The translations under genes and the position numbers were made by a program. Below, piece after piece: positions 11,440 to 23,188 of a stretch of 64,000 bases of DNA (the stretch's first letter is position 1; each line of letters starts with the position of its first letter). The notes beneath the pieces are model-generated. The model had not been told where the DNA came from. It saw only the letters and a list, made by a program, of their open reading frames with translations, and did no database searches. Location: assembly GCF_030247195.1 (NCBI RefSeq), contig NW_026683333.1, positions 1-64,000 on the forward strand, given 5' to 3'. This DNA comes from Topomyia yanbarensis (lineage: Eukaryota; Arthropoda; Insecta; Diptera; Culicidae).

Positions 11440-11960
11440 GAAAACGAAAGAAAATTTGGTTTTCATACCAAGTAACCCAATAATGAATTAAACGTTCCAA
11501 AATTAGTCAATCACATCTTATTTGATCCTTAAAAATAATATAGTCATTTCTGAAGCCCCATAATGAGATGTCAATCAATTCGTTTCAATACGGAAAAAAA
11601 ATTCCAAAATTACAATTGAAATAAATCATTATAGAAGACAAAATATTTACTTTTGAGCCACTCTAATAAGAAATAAAGTTAATTTCTATTTTATAACCAA
11701 CATAGGAATTCAGCGCACAAAAATGTGTTTAAATTTTTTTTGAACCTTCACAACAAAATAATTATTTTTGAGCCACCCTAATGTATAATGATTTTTTTTT
11801 ACAAATATAAAAAACGATTTAGCACACGAAAATTAATATACACAAATTTTTAGAACGATTTAGAAAAAAAAATATTTTTGAGACACCCTAATGAATAGTA
11901 AATGTTTATTTTTGAAATGCTTTGATATCGAAAACGAATTCAGCGTACCAAAATTATATA
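11440..11960 (+). repeat. Degenerate tandem subrepeats (TTTTTGAGCCACCCTAATG units)
   Basis: Units of roughly 110-120 bases each contain TTTTGAGCCACCCTAATG followed by a segment with AATTCAGCGCACAAAA. Copies sit near 11655, 11770 and 11880, with weaker versions upstream. They form the right-hand interior of the Transib-like element. The same words occur in reverse orientation at 48.7 kb. Confidence 0.6.
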
Positions 11961-12317
11961 AAAATGTCCTATATGAACCGATACGGAAAAGTTTGGACTT
12001 TAGTCCACATTGTGTTCTGAGTCGTGCCACTGTGCAACGGTTGAACCGATTCACGCTTCTAGCTCATCGTACGACTCTCGTCGCAAGCTGCTACCACCCC
12101 GTTCCTGCTCTCCGCATTCCACCATCGGGTTCCAACGCATACTGGGACGCACCGCAGTTGGCACTATGGAAGCCCTCGATCCCGCCGCCCCAGTCGAGCA
12201 CTTGCAGCCAGCGATCATCAGTCGTCCCGGTCCTGTATGTGGGATGGGTGAAAGGGTCTTCCAACCTGCCGCAAATGGCAAGTATACATCTGTTCCGAAC
12301 ATTTCAAGCGCTGATGT

Positions 12318-15160
12318 ATGCTTCGCTTCCAGTTTTTGCCTTTTGCTCCGACATCTTGTTATCAGATGCCAACCATATCTCTCGACGACGACGATAGTCG
12401 TATTTTGGGGCGCGACGCAGTTGATTCGGGATACCTCGAATCCCTCACCACAGTCGACCAGGCGACCGTGAACCGTTCCGATACTGTTCGTGGGATTGAC
12501 GAAAGGATCTTCCTACACGGCAACATGGCTTCGCTCTCTACTGTACCTAATTCGTCCTCCAAGAACATCGAGGTTTACTACCAGAATGTTGGTGGCTTAA
12601 ATTCATCAACGGACAGCTATTTGCTCGCGACCACGGGTTGCTGTTACGACGTTATCGCCTTGACCGAAACGTGGCTTGACAACCGTACTCTGTCTCGCCA
12701 GGTCTTTGGTTCAACATTCGATGTCTACCGCTGTGACCGCAATGCCCTCAACAGCCACAAGACATCAGGCGGTGGTGTGCTTATCGCCGTTCGCCGTGAT
12801 ATAAAAGCCCGAGTGATCAACGATGAACGGTGGGCGAGCTCCGAGCAAGTGTGGATATCAGTGAAACTTGCCGATCGCAATCTGTTCCTGTGTGTTGTGT
12901 ATTTTCCACCTGACAGAATTCGTGATTCCAGCCTGATCGATGTACATCTTTCCTCCGTTTCTTTTATCGCCTCGATCGCCGCCTCTTCTGATGATATTGT
13001 TATACTGGGCGACTTCAACTTACTTGGCTTGACGTGGTGCCAAGCAAGTAATGGTTTTCTACGATTGGATATCGAAAAATCTGCGCTTATTAACAATGCC
13101 AGATGTATTTTGGACAACTACAGCAGCGCAACTCTTCGGCAAATTAATAATGTCACCAACGTACATTGGACCTCTGCTTTGTAAGTGCCCGGGACTGCGC
13201 TCCGTACTGCTGCACTGCACCGACTCCTTTAGTCAAGCAGGTGCGTCATCATCCCACACTACATCGTGTATTCGCTGGTAACCTAGGAGTGAATTTTGAA
13301 GACGTCTCAAGCTCTATCGTCTACGATTTTTAAAACGCTGACTACGACGGCATCGTTAGCACGCTGTTGGATATAAACTGGGACGAAAATATTAACAACG
13401 ACGACGCGAACGAAGCAGCGATGACGTTTTCTAGTATTCTTAACTACCTTAACGACCGCCGTGTACCAAAACAATTAGTACCGATGAACACTCTCCCTGG
13501 CAATCAACCGTCCTTAGACGTTTAAAATCTGCCAAACGAGCTGCATTTAAAAAATTCTCGAAGCATAAGACACTTGCATTACGAAATCACTACTTTCAAC
13601 TCAACCACGAATACAAACAACAAAGCAAATTTTCAAGCGTTTTTTCCAACGAGCGCCTGCCACCACAACAAGTCGCTGCCGCCGCTAATTTAACTCCTTC
13701 TCTAGGACGAACCATCAATCGAATTTGTGTCGATAATGCTGCCATTCTTGCAGCAAATGCCAAACTGAAAGCATCTTGTTCCCCAGGTCCAGATGGTGTT
13801 CCCTCGATTTTTGTCAAAAAGTGCATCAGCGGGCTTCTTGAACCACTTCGGCGAGTCTTCGAGCTATCACTCACTACTGGTACATTCCCTTCGTGCTGGA
13901 AAGCAGCGCACATGTTTCCAGTTCATAAAAAAGGAAACAAATCGAACATTGACAATTATCGGGGAATCTCGTGTTTAAGTGCTGTATCAAAACTGTTCGA
14001 GCTGGTTGTGTTAGATCCTATTTTCTTTCACTGCAAACACTACGACATTGACAAACCTGCTCTCGTTCACAACATATGTAATGGATGGATTCGCTGACGG
14101 ATTGCAAACCGATGCTATTTATATGGATCTATCTGCGGCCTTCGACAAAATCAACCATGATATCGCAATAGCGAAGCTGGCCAAACTCGGCATTCATGGA
14201 CAACTTCTGCGCTGGTTTCGTTCCTACCTCGATGGAAGGCAACTCCAAATCAGCATTAAGGACTGTCTATCTGCACCATTCTTCGCTACATCCGGCATAT
14301 CACAAGGAAGCCATCTCGGTCCAGTAATATTCCTCCTCTACTTTAATGACGTCAATTTCACATTACAAGGACCCCGCCTTTCTTTCGCCGACGACATGAA
14401 AATTTTTCAACAAATACGGGATAAAACCGATGCCGAGCTTCTTCAAAGGGAACTGGTCAGCTTTAGTACGTGGTGTGATCTAAACAGAATGGTTTTAAAC
14501 CCGAGCAAATGCTTGTTCACGCGGAAACGCCAACCGACTCAGTTTAACTACCATTTCTTCGGCTCGAGCATTCCAAGACACTCTCGCATCAAAGATCTCG
14601 GAGTCATCATGGATTCGGCATTAACATTCAAACCACATACGTCATACATCGTGGATAAGGTATCACGATGGCTTGGGTTCATCTTCTGAATAGCGAAAAA
14701 CTTCAGGGACGTATATTGTCTTAAATCGCTTTACTGCGCGTTGGTCCGCTCAACGTTAGAATATTGTTCAGCTGTTTTGAATCCGTACTACCAGAACGGG
14801 ATTGACAGAATCGAGGCTGTCCAACGCAGGTTCATACGCTTCGCCCTTCGTCATCTCCCATGGCGAAACAGATTTCAGCTGCCGAGCTATGAAAACCGTT
14901 GCCAGCTTATACACCTCGATACACTCAGCATTCGGAGGGACTGCTCTCGAGCCCTGTTCGTCTCGGATTTACTCTCTGCCAGAGTGGATTTCCCTACAAT
15001 CCTCGGACGTCTGGATCTTCAAGCCCGCGTTCGAGCTCTACGTAATAAGTTCCGTTCAGGAGAACCAACTATGGTTGCCAGAGCGCTGTTACCGGACTCC
15101 AACGAATTTTTAACAGTGTGGCGACGGCCTTTGATTTCAACCGGACGAGGAATGCGATAA
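12318..15160 (+). pseudogene. CR1-type ORF2, endonuclease and reverse transcriptase, decayed
   Basis: ORF2 nicks target DNA with its APE-like endonuclease and primes reverse transcription there. The endonuclease is seen from about 12570: VYYQNVGGLNS, then ALTETWL, then SGGGVLIAV and VILGDFNL. It loses frame near 13184. The RT begins near 13780 with SPGPDGVPS, continues with NIDNYRGISCLS and is broken near 14080, where part of RT block 2 is missing. A long frame 14048-14687 has YMDLSAAFDKINHD, GISQGS and the catalytic FADDMK motif. An in-frame TGA at 14686-14688 and a final frame to 15160 complete the C-terminal region. At least three frameshifts and one stop make it non-functional. No RNase H domain follows, as expected for CR1. 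Confidence 0.82.
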
Positions 15161-15185
15161 AAGCGAAAATGTTGTCAATTTTAAA

Positions 15186-15262
15186 ATGTAATTAGTTTAA
15201 GCAACCACCATTGGGACCAAGGGGCCTGTTGGTGAAGGTAATAAACATAAACATAAACAATA
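15186..15262 (+). repeat. CR1-type LINE 3' end with ATAAAC repeats
   Basis: After the ORF2 stop a short 3' UTR ends in AATAAACATAAACATAAAC, a hexamer repeat in place of poly(A). Such short tandem tails are typical of the CR1 clade and mark the 3' terminus. Confidence 0.7.
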
Positions 15263-17811
15263 AATCTGAACGGAACTGACAGGACCATAGCGAGGTTATC
15301 TGGCGCCTTTGATGGCGTCTCAGTAGTGCGCCCCTTTTCAGTTCGAATTTTGAACAATGAAATACCTGGAAATGGTACTCATATTAAGATTTATTTTATA
15401 AAACATCAAAATTTCAGCGCACGCTAAGGTTTGCGCCTTGGCAGAGGCCATCGCAGCCAACCACATGCTACGGGCCTGGTTATAAGGAATACACTGAAAA
15501 TCTCGTCGAAGTTATGCCATGATTTATGCTGGAGGAAATTATACGTTCTGTTCTTTAAACTTTACTTCACTTTGTAATAAAGATCGTCTTGACTTACTGG
15601 ACAGATTGAATGGCTTTTGTAATTTTGATGGTAAGCTGTAGTGTCTTTCAGGGGACTTTAATTTTTTCAAAGATCAAATATTCCTTCCTTACCATTGGTG
15701 TTGGCTGAACAATAAACATTGCATTATTAGTCTCATACAATTTTACTAGAAAGTTGAAAAATGTCATAAAATATGTGCGACACTGCTTTGAAACAACCCC
15801 TATTTTTAAAGGAACGATAAGTGATTGAAAATGGATGTTTAAAATCCCACTCGAACTTTCCATATTGCTTCAGCAACAAAAACTACTCGTTTCACGAGCC
15901 ATTTGTTTTGCCTTTTGTTCATTTTAAATTATTTCGATTTCGGAAAGGGTGCGAGTGTACTTTAACACCTTCTTTTAGCTATCGCTTTGAAGTCTACGAC
16001 GCATTGGAATTCGCCCAGCAACCATACTTCATCCTGACCTGAATGCACATACCACTGCACTCTATTTCCACCAAGCACGGGGAAAATCGTGCACATTAAG
16101 TTATTTCAATAAAAAAGTCTCCTTCTACCATCCCGTTCTGTATGTATGTCGGTCCAACACAACCCACCGAGCGGCAGTTCTATCCAGCAGTTTATGCAAC
16201 GTTCTTTTTTCCCCTTTTTTTCGCCTGAAAACTAAAGTCACGTACCGCATTCGTGCACGTCCGAATCAGGGAAATCACATCGTTTGTGATATTTCCCAAC
16301 CCGAACAACCTTCTTCGACCCATTCATTGCTGGCTGCGCGACTTCACGGCTGTCGAAGGTAAGCGGAACAATACACCAAGTACAGGTCGGGTAACGGCTG
16401 CCGATCATTGCTGTCCCCCGACACTCTATCAGGCAAAAAAACCGGTGCTGAAATTGATATTGTAATTTTTTATAACGAAGCGAAATCGAATTTGCCGTCG
16501 AAGGCGAGGAGTTTAGACGAGAAACACTGCTAGTGAAAGCGCCATCAGCATTGCCAATCGGGCTGACGAGCGGGGAATTGGAAAATGGATTTGTTCGGAA
16601 GTAAAGATCGAAATTAGTCTTCCAAGTAAAAATTTTCAAAATATCACCACACCTTACACATATCTTCAATCAGTCTTTGTTTTATTCCTTTTTAGTCCGA
16701 GCTTGATCCATACTGAATCCATTCTTAAAAAAAACTGTACGAACATTGAGCAAAGTATTTTGTAGGAATTGTATTCAGCGTAGCAATAGGTTCAATATTT
16801 GAACTATTTAATGATTATGTGAAGCAGCAGAACAAAATGGTATAATCAAAACGTTTTTATTAACATATACTCAAATTTACTTAAACAGGCACACTTACAC
16901 ACAATAAATTCTACTAAATGATTGAACACATTTACGAAGCGAAAAGAAACAAAATAAACAGCCCACATCAATATCTATCGAACGTGTATTTCGTCAGCTG
17001 TTGGAACAAAATAACTAGATTATTAAACAACGTAACTCAGTGTGGTAATCTGAATCGTTTATGCTAAAGGTTATGGTAATATGAAATGACATATTTCTGG
17101 ACTGGAAAAAAGTATAGATTACTATATCATTTAAGAGTACTGTGAAGCCTAGTCAAACTGTATAGAAGTAGTTATTATTGAATATAAAGTGTGGATAGCG
17201 TTTGAGGGTGCAGGAAAACAACAACAAAAAAAGACACATACACACGCGTTATGTTGATAATTGATAAATAATAAAAAGTATATACACTGTGAAGTACCAA
17301 TGTAATTTATTTCATTATTGAGAAAGGTGAACGTTCAGATAATTTTAACACTGGTTGATACGTGAATCTAGTATCACTTGATTCCAAACTATGGACAGAA
17401 TCTGCAAAACTTAATTAAGGTTCAACTAAGAAAGCCACCAAAAGCAGCCATCTTTCGTAACGAATACAGCAGTTTTTTCGCTACCCTTGTCACAATCTTC
17501 TTAAAAATAAGTCAATGTATTCAATACACTGTTTGAAAACTACTGATAGATTTTCACGAAGATGTTAACTTGTCGAGGCTTCTCAGTTGAGTACTAATCC
17601 CAAGGATGACTACCCATTATCTTGCGCGTCTCTTTTCCAGCTTACGAAGAAATTCTATTGAAGGTAGGTAGCAAATTCTGCTAGCATATTCCGTCATTTT
17701 GAGTACAGGAATCGTACAGTCGGTTTTTCATTATTTCGACTAAACTCATAATTTGTAATGATATTTTATATGTTGTACAGATAAGTGTTAAATTCTAGTA
17801 ATTTATATTAA
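15263..17811. other. Unassigned DNA, possible exon with donor site near 16362
   Basis: No TE ends recognised. The stretch 15980-16600 is less AT-rich and looks single-copy. GTCGAAG followed by GTAAGCGG at about 16355-16369 is a good 5' splice-site match, so a non-coding or short coding exon could end there. A 143-codon minus-strand frame (16669 to 16238) covers the same region without a recognised motif. Neither is convincing alone. The rest (16700-17800) is AT-rich with no supported feature. Confidence 0.25.
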
Positions 17812-18580
17812 AGGGCGAACACGGAAGTATTGCGACACATTCAACAGGGCATAACTTTTTTACCATTGGGTAAAAATCAACCAAATTTTGCACACTTTCT
17901 CATTGATGTGTATTGTTTACATGCTGTCAAACTCGAAGTCGTGTTTTTCGATTCAACGAAAATGGAGGTGAACCAACGCCAGTCGAGAGAACAAATTCTT
18001 TCCAAACACCTGGAATTTCCTGACCTGTCGCACCGGCAGTTGGGAAAAATGTTGAACATTCACCATTCAACCGTCTCGAGAGTGTTGAAGCGGTTCCAGG
18101 AGCGGTTGAAGTTGGACCACGGCAAAGGAGCTGGAAGAAAACCGGAACCGGAGAACAAAAAGACGGAGGGAAAGTGAAGCGGATGATCAAAGCAATTCCC
18201 AACGTCTCAAGCCGTGATTTGGCTAAAAAGATCGGCATGTCGCAGAGCTACGTCCAGAATGCAAAGAAGAGAGCTGGACTACATACAAACAAGAACTTCC
18301 CAAACCGCGATGAGCGGCAACAATCGACGGCTAAAACTCGGGCACGCAAGCTCTACGAGAAGATGCTGACAAAATATGGCTGCTGTGTGATGGACGACGA
18401 AACGTATATAAAAGCCGATTTTAAGCAAATTCCGGGGTTGGAGTTTTTCACCGGCAAGAGCAAGTTCTATGTGGACGACAAATTTAAGAAGAAGAAAATG
18501 TCGAAGTTCGTCTCCAAATATTTCATTCGGCAGGCCATCTGCTCTTGCGGACTGAAATTGGTAGCAAATGTTTCTTGAGA
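17812..18580 (+). pseudogene. Truncated Tc1/mariner transposase (mosquito DD37E-like)
   Basis: The transposase would bind the element ends through helix-turn-helix domains and cut with a DDE/D active site. From about 17960 the frame encodes MEVNQRQSREQILSKHLEF, then an HTH with LSHRQLGKMLNIHHSTVSRVL and, after a stop at 18175 and a frame change, a second HTH (VSSRDLAKKIGMSQSYVQ). The first catalytic aspartate region CCVMDDETYIK is present. The frame ends at 18578, before the second Asp and the final acidic residue, so about half of the catalytic core is missing. The 5' flank GGGCGAACACGGAAGTATTG may be a terminal repeat. The MDDETY.K..F signature fits the mosquito ITmD37E group. No 3' end was found. 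Confidence 0.75.
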
Positions 18581-18599
18581 ACCCAATTCTCTTCAAATT

Positions 18600-18879
18600 C
18601 TTAATTCAAGTATTTTGGCATCACTGCTTTAATAAACCATCCGTTTTTTACCATGATCCCTTCCATCATATTTTGGGCAATGGAACGCCAGTTTTGTTGG
18701 GATTGTTTCTGGCACACATTTTTGAATTTATGATAATTTCCAATATTCTTGTTAATTTCCAATCATTTTCCAAAAGATTCCCATCAAGTCAACTAGAGCT
18801 GACTGCTCGTTTTTTGCACATTCAAAAGTTAGTGCTTTTAAAACTATTACCAATTTTGCCGAAGGATACCCAATAACTT
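18600..18879. other. Unassigned DNA after the truncated mariner
   Basis: No coding domain or element end seen. The open frame at 18568-18876 is hydrophobic and resembles nothing I recognise. Confidence 0.4.
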
Positions 18880-19220
18880 CTAAGTTGCAAGAGATCGACC
18901 AATACTCTCTTCTGTAAAGATAACTTTCTTGAACATGCTGAAGCTTTATCTACGATATTTAAGAAGTTATGTTAAATGAAAGCTTTTAAGAAGCAATTTG
19001 CCAAGCAACGGCCAATAACCGTGAGTGTATTGTGAGTGTATTGACGATTGGTCTTCAGTAAAGATGTTCGCAAAAACAAGTTCTTTGACACTTCAGATTA
19101 CTTTATACTGTTTTTCATACTTTGAAAAAAATGTAGCAAATATCTCACTTCAAGAAGGGGGATTAATTACTATAGCTATAGCGTCAAAATAAAGGTCTTG
19201 TATCATCATAAAACATTCCA
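18880..19220 (+). repeat. Dispersed AT-rich repeat, partial copy
   Basis: Words such as GTCTTCAGTAAAGATGTTCG, AATATCTCACTTCAAG and GGGGGATTAAT recur in the same order at 25880-26000. It is a fragment of the family described at 25840-26590, lacking the CA-rich 3' end. Confidence 0.5.
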
Positions 19221-19361
19221 GAAGACATCATTGCTGTACGCTTTACCGTATTCGCGTGTATAATTTTTCGAACGTTTTTGACCAAAAAAAAACCACTATG
19301 CCACGGTCTTAATAGCCCTGGGTTCCCCTATTTAGTTTTTTATTGATTTATTTGTTCTATA

Positions 19362-19727
<366 letters not shown>

Positions 19728-19849
19728 TTTCGTCAAACAGATGGAAACTACTAAATATGATTTTACAATACTTAATAACATTCAAGGGTTAAAACATATT
19801 TTTAATTTATTTCTGGAGTTTGAAAAGCTCCAGCTCTTTTGCCAATACC

Positions 19850-22142
19850 TGTGGTTGGGCGTTGGATCTCGACAAAGGAGGTAGTGATCACTTCCCTATA
19901 TGGATCACCAACGCCAGTCGCCCGACACGACAAAGGCGATGGCTGTACGAGCGAACCGACTGAGAGGCATACGAAGATGCAATCGGAACAGCTCTCGAAT
20001 TTAACGAGACTCACACGTCTGAGGTCATTGCAAAACATATTGTTCATGCCGCCTCCACAAGCATCCCCCGAACTAGCGGAGCCTCCCCGGGAAGAGCAAT
20101 CCACTGGCGGAGCGACGAGGTCGCAGCTGTTCTGAAAGCCCGAAGAAAAACCCTCAGACTTTTTCGAAGAACCCCACAAGAACATCAACTATGATAGGAA
20201 CGCGCAGCCAACTACCGAAGGCTTAGGAACCACGGAAGAAAGGCGATTGAGGAAGCTGAAGCAGCAAGCTGGGGAGAGTTCCTCGATGGCATTAATCCGA
20301 CTTCCTCTACCAAGGAACTGAAGAGAAGGGTCAATGCAGTTAGCGGTAAACGCGACATACTGGATTTTCTCTTAATGTCCATGGAATGACTACTTGTGGA
20401 CTCTACTTAAATAGCAAACCAGATCGGGACATATTTTCAGGAGCTATTATCTGACGAATCTCTACCGGCATCCTTTAGGAGGTGGAAGGCCGGCATAGAA
20501 GCACACCCTACGAGATTCGGACTCGACTGTAGTGCACCGTACAATCAACCTTTTTCTGGAATGGAACTGCACTAAGCGCGACACGCGGGAAATCGGCTGG
20601 ACCCGACTAAGTGGGCTACCCAACCCTAGTAACAATTTAGGTTTTATGGTAGTTTTATAGCCACTCGTAAAACTTATATTGCACTTGTAGCATGCTATAA
20701 AACTTCAATTGTTACTTGGGAATACTCAGACACCTCCTACCAAGGGCGAAAAGAGCCTTACTAGAAAGCTTGCACATAGTCTGGGAAGGTGGAGACTTAC
20801 CAGAAGCTTGGCGCTGGTAATTCCTTTTCCCAAAAAAGTAGCGGAAGAGAGGAGCCCAGCGACTTCCGACTTATAAATTTGATTAGCTGTATAGCTAAAA
20901 CGATTGAGAGACTAGCAAATCAGCGCCTTGTGACCTATCTGGAGAAGGGTAACTACCTCGACCTCCGGCAGTTTGCCTGCATGGAGGCAGGTATTTTACC
21001 ATGTCGATGGGCGGTAGCGATCAACTTTGTGAAACGAGTACTGAGTTTCCTCGACAAAACGACATGGGGAATGTCAAATATTAGATATAGCTAAGCATAT
21101 CTACTAAGAATTCACTAATACTCAACTTCCTGCAATTGCCAGCATGCGTAGGGCCAGGAATCGCCCCTGGAACAATCGCTGCCCAAACGTGGACACCAAA
21201 CTTATACGTATCGTAAAAAAGGACGTAAGCAAGCGCAACGCAAGCAAAGTTTTTGCAATTGGTCAACCGCAAATACCACAATCACCACAAAATCTTCACT
21301 GACAGATCAAAGCTGGAAGAAGAAGTTGGAATAGGAGTAAACGGTATCTGTGAAGGATTAGCTCTACGTCTGCCTCCAGAATGCTCGGTATTCTCCGCAG
21401 AAGCAGGCGCGATCCCCGTCACCATACGTAGAAAATCCGAAGGTGATTTTTTCCAACTCCCTCTCGATCATCTTGGAAATCGAAAATATCTGTGATATTC
21501 TCACTACGATTTGCTGGGTTCCGGGCCATTGTGGAATCAAGGGCAACGAGACCACTGACCATCTGGCCTCTATCGGTCGGAGAACCGAGGTCAATAGTTA
21601 CCCGAGAAGTTCCGGTAAATGATATCATTAAACCGTTCAAGAAGAAAGCCTCCAATCACTTCATCGACCACTGGAGGAACCTGCGGGGACACCCACAGAA
21701 AATCAAGGGATCTCTTCAAAGATGGGAAGACAGGAAGAGCAGAATAGAGCAAAGGGTACTCTCGCGACTCCGTGTAGGGCACACCAGAATCACCCACGCC
21801 CACACTATCTCACGAGTAAATCCACCACTATTTATGTTCCACATGCAACAGCAGGTTGACAGTCGAACATATACTCGTCAACTGCTCCGTCTACGAGGAC
21901 ATTCGTCTACAACACGATATATCATCATCCATAAAGGATACTCTTGGAAATGACCCGTCACGAGAGGAGAAACTACTGGCATTCTTAAAAAAACGCTAAC
22001 ATGTTCGCAGACATTTTTTTAGAGAGTGGAATACCATGATCACCCCGGGACCTGATGCGCACCTCGCGCAATGCCTTCCGACTTGAAATAGACGAAACTT
22101 TGATAGGCGAATGACGGTCAAAGCCTATAAAATAAAGTCAAT
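19850..22142 (+). pseudogene. Decayed LINE with endonuclease, RT and RNase H (I/Outcast-like group)
   Basis: Pieces of ORF2 appear in order in shifting frames. At 19885 the endonuclease end reads [12 protein letters not shown]. Linker text with a Trp/Arg-rich region follows to 20340. At 20840-21000 RT blocks are seen: DFRLINLISCIAKTIERL and YLEKGNYLDLRQFAC. At 21270 an RNase H start is seen (KIFTDRSKLEEEVGIG, with SVFSAEAGAI) followed by CWVPGHCGIKGNETTDHLAS near 21510. The first RNase H motif has TDRS where TDGS is usual. RNase H after RT marks the I superclade (I, LOA, Outcast, R1 relatives). Many stops, frameshifts and a nested MITE show it is old. The 3' end near 22110-22142 has AAAATAAAGTCAATG. 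Confidence 0.65.
20624..20720. mobile_element. Tiny MITE inside the decayed LINE, 97 bp
   Basis: Ends CCCTAGTAACAATTTAGGTT and ACTTCAATTGTTACTTGGG are inverted copies, with a second inner inverted pair around TTTTATAG and CTATAAAA. It interrupts LINE coding sequence. The TSD is not clear. Confidence 0.6.
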
Positions 22143-22333
22143 GTTTGTAGTTCGTGATTTATGGACTCCCAAACGGCATAACCGATTATCATAAAAAAAA
22201 TTTACAAAGTAGGCATTTGTTAAGCGTATTTGTGTTCTATTGGTTGGGGATTATCTTCCCGCCAGATGGCACTTCGGAACAAATAGTGCTTTCCTCCTAT
22301 TTCGTTGAAAGTCGCAGCAACGCGCGATGGATA
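22143..22333 (-). repeat. About 190-bp dispersed repeat, reverse copy
   Basis: Read on the minus strand it gives CCATCGCGCGTTGCTGCGAC, a CTTTCAACGAAATAGGAGGA block and a CCATCTGGCGGGAAGATAAT block. The same sequence lies in + orientation at 51174-51391, 51394-51572 and their duplicated partners near 53 kb. It is short, has no coding capacity and its far end runs into AT-rich DNA. A SINE or a LINE 3'-end fragment are both possible. Confidence 0.7.
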
Positions 22334-22337
22334 TTAA

Positions 22338-23188
22338 CCCATTCATGCCCATGTTGTTTGTGGACGACAACTTTTTTAAACAGCTACAACTTTTGATTGA
22401 GACGAGATTTGCTCACAAAAACAAGTAAGGCTCATTAAGGGATCATCCATGCATGACGTAGCGTTATTTGAGTGATTTTTAACACCCCCCCTCCCCCATC
22501 GTAGCATTTCGTCATAAACCTCTAAATACCTCCCCCAGGTAATTACGTAGCTTGACGGTAACCCCCCCTTCTTGTCCCCTTGAACAATTAAAAAAAAATA
22601 TAAAGAACGATGTTAGTTAGATGAAACGGGTAAGGTGGTCGTGACTTCAGGTCAACCCCTGTTCCCCTTTAAAAAAGCTACGTAGCATGACATGACCCCC
22701 TACCCCCCATCGTCAGTCACAAAATGCAACACTCCTTCTTCAACCATATAATGCTACGTCATTTATGGATGGTCCCTAATGTGATTATTGCTTTTAATTT
22801 GAGTATTAACAGTTACAAGGATCAGCTCTAGAACCGAAGTTATTGCAATTAGTCTGATTGGATTCCGATGGAGAAGTGCTGCCAGGGACAGTTTACGTTG
22901 ACGACGGAAAATAATTTTTTCATATATCTTTGTTATGGTGCAATATTATTGAAAACTGATAAAACTTATCAATTTAGACTGTCGTTGGCTACGTTTTCTA
23001 CGTAATTGGACTATTCTAAGAGAATTGTATTGAGCATTAGAAGGTAAAAATGGACCAGCTTCTAGCACTGCCATGGAAGCACCTATCTTTATGAAAATAG
23101 AATTTTCGTGTTTCTTGACCCCACCGTTTTCAAGGAAAAATTGTTTTGAAACCCTACATGCACTAGCAAAAAGTTGGGCATGAAAGGG
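22338..23188. mobile_element. piggyBac-type MITE, copy 1, with nested insertion
   Basis: Flanked by TTAA on both sides (22334-22337 and 23189-23192). It starts CCCATTCATGCCCATG and ends TTGGGCATGAAAGGG, inverted copies. A TTAA target and CCC/GGG ends are diagnostic of piggyBac elements. No transposase. Without the nested Harbinger MITE (22439-22776 plus 3-bp TSD) the body is about 510 bases, matching the uninterrupted copy at 55361-55866 along its length in the opposite orientation. Confidence 0.88.
22439..22776. mobile_element. PIF/Harbinger-type MITE nested in the piggyBac MITE
   Basis: Ends GGGATCATCCATGCATGACG and, in reverse, GGGACCATCCATAAATGACG are inverted copies. It is flanked by TAA at 22436-22438 and 22777-22779. 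The uninterrupted piggyBac copy at 55 kb reads straight through this point with a single TAA, which proves the insertion and the 3-bp TSD. GG-starting ends with a TWA TSD fit PIF/Harbinger. Confidence 0.85.

Larger units (their letters stand above)
10161..12034. mobile_element. Non-autonomous Transib-like element, 1,874 bp, CACAGTG termini
   Basis: The left end is CACAGTGGGACGAG and the right end, read in reverse, is CACAGTGGCACGAC. Further inward both ends carry an inverted pair around GGACTT.AGTCCA. The insertion is flanked by the 5-bp direct repeat CAACG (10156-10160 and 12035-12039) and splits LINE ORF1 cleanly. A CACWRTG-type heptamer end and a 5-bp TSD are the hallmarks of the Transib superfamily, relatives of RAG1. 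CACAGTG is also the heptamer of vertebrate recombination signal sequences. No transposase is encoded. Inside are a 93-bp-arm hairpin (11022-11232) and degenerate subrepeats (11440-11960). The superfamily call is inference from ends and TSD length only. Confidence 0.65.
9380..12300 (+). pseudogene. CR1-type ORF1, zinc finger and RNA-binding region, split by an insertion
   Basis: ORF1 proteins of this clade bind the element RNA and help form the retrotransposition particle. The first frame (from 9376) shows a Cys-rich start, CDHCAKTV...ECIGFCKNVVH, matching the first half of a PHD-type finger that then breaks off. A frameshift near 9456 leads to a segment with LSRFHPSVS, VIPLVKEGIDVSTLNFISFK and WPQGILFREFED, which is the conserved central region of mosquito CR1 ORF1. 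Coding is interrupted at 10161-12034 by a DNA transposon with a CAACG TSD. When the flanks are read across, the frame of 10017-10160 continues into 12035 onward, so the insertion is clean. The C-terminal part carries a repeated peptide module. Confidence 0.7.
9287..15262 (+). mobile_element. CR1-type LINE (T1/Q-like), decayed and interrupted
   Basis: The element runs ORF1 (zinc-finger start), then an interrupting DNA transposon at 10161-12034, then the rest of ORF1, then ORF2 (endonuclease and RT), then a 3' end made of repeated ATAAAC units. ORF1 with an N-terminal Cys-rich finger, an APE-type endonuclease, an RT without RNase H and a simple-repeat tail instead of poly(A) together fit the CR1 clade known from mosquitoes as T1 and Q. 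All ORFs carry frameshifts or stops, so this copy is dead. The 5' boundary is uncertain and may lie just after the hairpin ending at 9263. Confidence 0.8.

Noticed and set aside
10161..12034. hAT assignment because of inner CAGTGG ends
   Set aside because: Taking CAGTG as the tip gives flanks that do not match over 8 bases, whereas CACAGTG tips give a perfect 5-bp repeat.
16238..16669. 143-codon minus-strand frame
   Set aside because: No recognised domain. It overlaps a possible + strand exon and has no supporting splice or promoter signal.
22438..22778. A regulatory palindrome within the piggyBac MITE
   Set aside because: The twin copy at 55 kb lacks it and has a single TAA, so it is an insertion.
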